From: Williamsia phyllosphaerae
GTDB lineage: Bacteria; Actinomycetota; Actinomycetes; Mycobacteriales; Mycobacteriaceae
Assembly: GCF_014635305.1 (NCBI RefSeq)
Contig: NZ_BMCS01000002.1
Coordinates: 744,001 to 808,000, forward strand
Length of the DNA stretch: 64,000 bases
Direction: 5' to 3'
How positions within the stretch are numbered: position 1 is the stretch's first letter; each line of letters opens with the position of its first letter. This document shows positions 62,462-64,000 of the stretch, in pieces. The translations under genes were made by a program, and so were the position numbers. The notes beneath the pieces are model-generated. The model was not told where the DNA came from, ran no database searches, and worked only from the letters and a program-made list of their open reading frames with translations.

Positions 62462-64000
62462 TGAGCACTTCGGCCACGGGCACCGCGACCGCCACCACGA
62501 CCCCGACGCGACAGCTTCTGCGACTCGCCACCGCCGGCTCGGTGGACGACGGCAAGTCGACGCTGATCGGGCGGCTGATGTACGACACCGACAGCCTGCC
62601 GCTCGACCACCTCGAGGCGGTGATCAAGGACGGCGTCCCCGACCTCGCGGCGCTGTCCGACGGTCTGCGCGCAGAGCAGGAGCAGGGCATCACCATCGAT
62701 GTCGCCTACCGGTTCTTCTCCACCGAGCACCGCAACTACATCCTCGCCGACACCCCCGGACACGAGCGCTACACCCGCAACATGTTCACCGGCGCCTCCA
62801 CCGCGCACGTCGCGATCCTGCTGGTCGACGCGAGCGCCGGCGTTCTTCGGCAGACCCGTCGGCACGCCCGCATCGCGACCCTGCTCAACGTCAAACACCT
62901 CGTCGCCGCGGTCAACAAGATCGATCTGATCGACTTCGACGAGGCTCGGTTCCTCGAACTCGAGGTCGAGCTGCGCGCGCTGGCGGACCGCCTCGGTGCC
63001 GACGAACTGACGGTGATCCCGTTGGCGGCCAAAGCCGGTGACAACGTGGTCCACCGATCGTCGAACACCCCCTGGTACAGCGGTCCCACCCTGCTCGAGC
63101 ACCTCGAGTCGATCGAGCTGGTTGCCCCGAACCCGGTGGCGACCGAGTTGCGGTTGCCGGTGCAGTGGGTGTCGCGGCCGGTGGCCGGCGAACGTCGCCG
63201 TTACACCGGGCGTGTCTCGGCGGGTGCGTTGCGCGTCGGCGATCAGGTGATCGCCCTGCCGTCGGGTTCACGCAGCACAGTGACCGCACTCGACACACTC
63301 GACGACGTGCGCGACGTCGCGGTGGCCCCACTGTCGGTGGCGGTCTCGCTGGCCGACGACATCGACGTGGGCCGTGGCGACGTGATCGTCAGCGGCGCCG
63401 ACGACGCTCACGCGCCGGTCCTGGCCCGCGAACTCGAGGCCACCGTCTGCTGGTTCGGCGACACCCCGCTGCGTGCAGGCGACCGTCTCGCCCTCAAGCA
63501 CACCGCGACCACCGTGCGCGCGACGGTGCAGGCACTGTCGTCACGGTTGGATCCGGAGACGCTCGACGAGCAGGACGCACCGGTCGAGTTGTCGCTTAAC
63601 GACATCGGTGTGGTGACCCTGCGCACGAGCTCGGTGGTCGTCGCCGACCCGTACGCCGGGAACCGGGACGCAGGGGCGTTCATCCTCATCGACGAGGCGT
63701 CCAACGACACCGTCGGCGCCGGAACGATCACCACCGCACGCGAGGTCAAGCCGGGCGCCCAGACACGCAACGACGTGAAATGGCATCCGTCGGCGCTGAA
63801 CCGGGCGCATCGTTGGTCCAAGATCGGGCAGTCCGGTGCCACCGTCTGGCTCACCGGGCTCCCGGCATCGGGCAAGTCCACGGTCGCGGTCGCCCTGGAG
63901 CGAGCCTTGGTCGAATCAGGCCGTACCGCATATCTTCTCGACGGCGACAACGTGCGCCACGGGTTGTCCGACGACCTGGGCTTCACCCCGGGCGATCGGG
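62461..64000 (+). CDS. cysNC: Bifunctional sulfate adenylyltransferase large subunit / APS kinase (cut by window end)
   Basis: 513 codons are present. The N-terminal GTPase has AGSVDDGKSTLIGRL (Walker A, residues 26-40), LADTPGHERYT (switch II) and NKIDLID (G4). An EF-Tu-like domain 2 follows. The APS-kinase part begins about residue 455 with WLTGLPASGKSTVAVAL, then LDGDNVRHGLSDDLGF, and is cut at the window edge. The fused CysNC type is usual in actinobacteria and makes PAPS for the sulfotransferase just upstream as well as sulfite for assimilation. Confidence 0.95.
   Translation, partial: MSTSATGTATATTTPTRQLLRLATAGSVDDGKSTLIGRLMYDTDSLPLDHLEAVIKDGVPDLAALSDGLRAEQEQGITIDVAYRFFSTEHRNYILADTPGHERYTRNMFTGASTAHVAILLVDASAGVLRQTRRHARIATLLNVKHLVAAVNKIDLIDFDEARFLELEVELRALADRLGADELTVIPLAAKAGDNVVHRSSNTPWYSGPTLLEHLESIELVAPNPVATELRLPVQWVSRPVAGERRRYTGRVSAGALRVGDQVIALPSGSRSTVTALDTLDDVRDVAVAPLSVAVSLADDIDVGRGDVIVSGADDAHAPVLARELEATVCWFGDTPLRAGDRLALKHTATTVRATVQALSSRLDPETLDEQDAPVELSLNDIGVVTLRTSSVVVADPYAGNRDAGAFILIDEASNDTVGAGTITTAREVKPGAQTRNDVKWHPSALNRAHRWSKIGQSGATVWLTGLPASGKSTVAVALERALVESGRTAYLLDGDNVRHGLSDDLGFTPGDR

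Overview
The window is high-GC actinobacterial DNA, almost certainly from the mycolic-acid bacteria (Mycobacteriales), with Gordonia or a close relative the best guess. The reasons are GTG and leaderless starts, an rpfA-type resuscitation factor behind a c-di-AMP riboswitch, SepH, DUF3027, a bacterial XPB helicase, an Stf0-type sulfotransferase, and a gene order from serC to dapC that, as I recall it, follows M. tuberculosis Rv0884c back to Rv0858c. The genus is an inference; no rRNA gene is present. I saw no tRNA, rRNA, CRISPR, insertion sequence or prophage.

Region 1 (1-18555): the end of serC, the septation gene sepH, a DUF6928-like gene, small membrane proteins, a phytoene-desaturase-like oxidoreductase, a SpoU rRNA methyltransferase behind an MFS pump, an Eis-like acetyltransferase, a second MFS pump with a MarR regulator, an AzgA-like purine permease, a PAP2 phosphatase, a 923-residue GHKL (sacsin/HSP90-like) ATPase next to a DUF3027 protein, and an MFS gene followed by a DUF2771-like lipoprotein-size gene.

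Region 2 (18555-28649): a repeat-rich spacer, a cold-shock protein with a C-terminal extension, a flavin reductase, and molybdopterin genes (moaA, moaD; then moaE, mog, moaC on the other strand) flanking rpfA. The rpfA leader holds a CRP-type site and a ydaO/c-di-AMP riboswitch, and its 3' side holds a terminator and a 22-bp tandem array that is mirrored into a large inverted repeat. Next come a helicase-associated protein and the XPB helicase, both apparently leaderless.

Region 3 (28661-44539): three tandem paralogues with a proline-rich N-terminus, one membrane helix and a Cys-rich LppU-like domain; dapC; an AlkB-like dioxygenase; an SDR; a threonine-dehydratase-like enzyme; a membrane adenylate cyclase divergent from a TetR gene with two matching operators; YceI; NUDIX; acyl-CoA dehydrogenase; enoyl-CoA hydratase; and a secreted lipase.

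Region 4 (44715-57924): an Lrp regulator divergent from an AceE/MdeB-like E1 enzyme; a DksA-type zinc finger; a DODA-type dioxygenase, MarR and DoxX set sharing one operator motif; an MFS pump; DUF309; a coiled ferritin-like protein with duplicated helical repeats; an aldo-keto reductase; an acetate-transporter-family protein; and an OhrR-like MarR with a perfect palindrome.

Region 5 (56630-64000): sulfur assimilation. One LLM flavin oxidoreductase (minus strand, with a 51-codon upstream gene) stands back to back with a plus-strand run of two further LLM monooxygenases, then a PAPS-type sulfotransferase, cysD and cysNC. The run would release sulfite from organosulfur compounds, make APS/PAPS, and use PAPS to sulfate a carbohydrate or lipid. 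cysNC is cut by the window edge.
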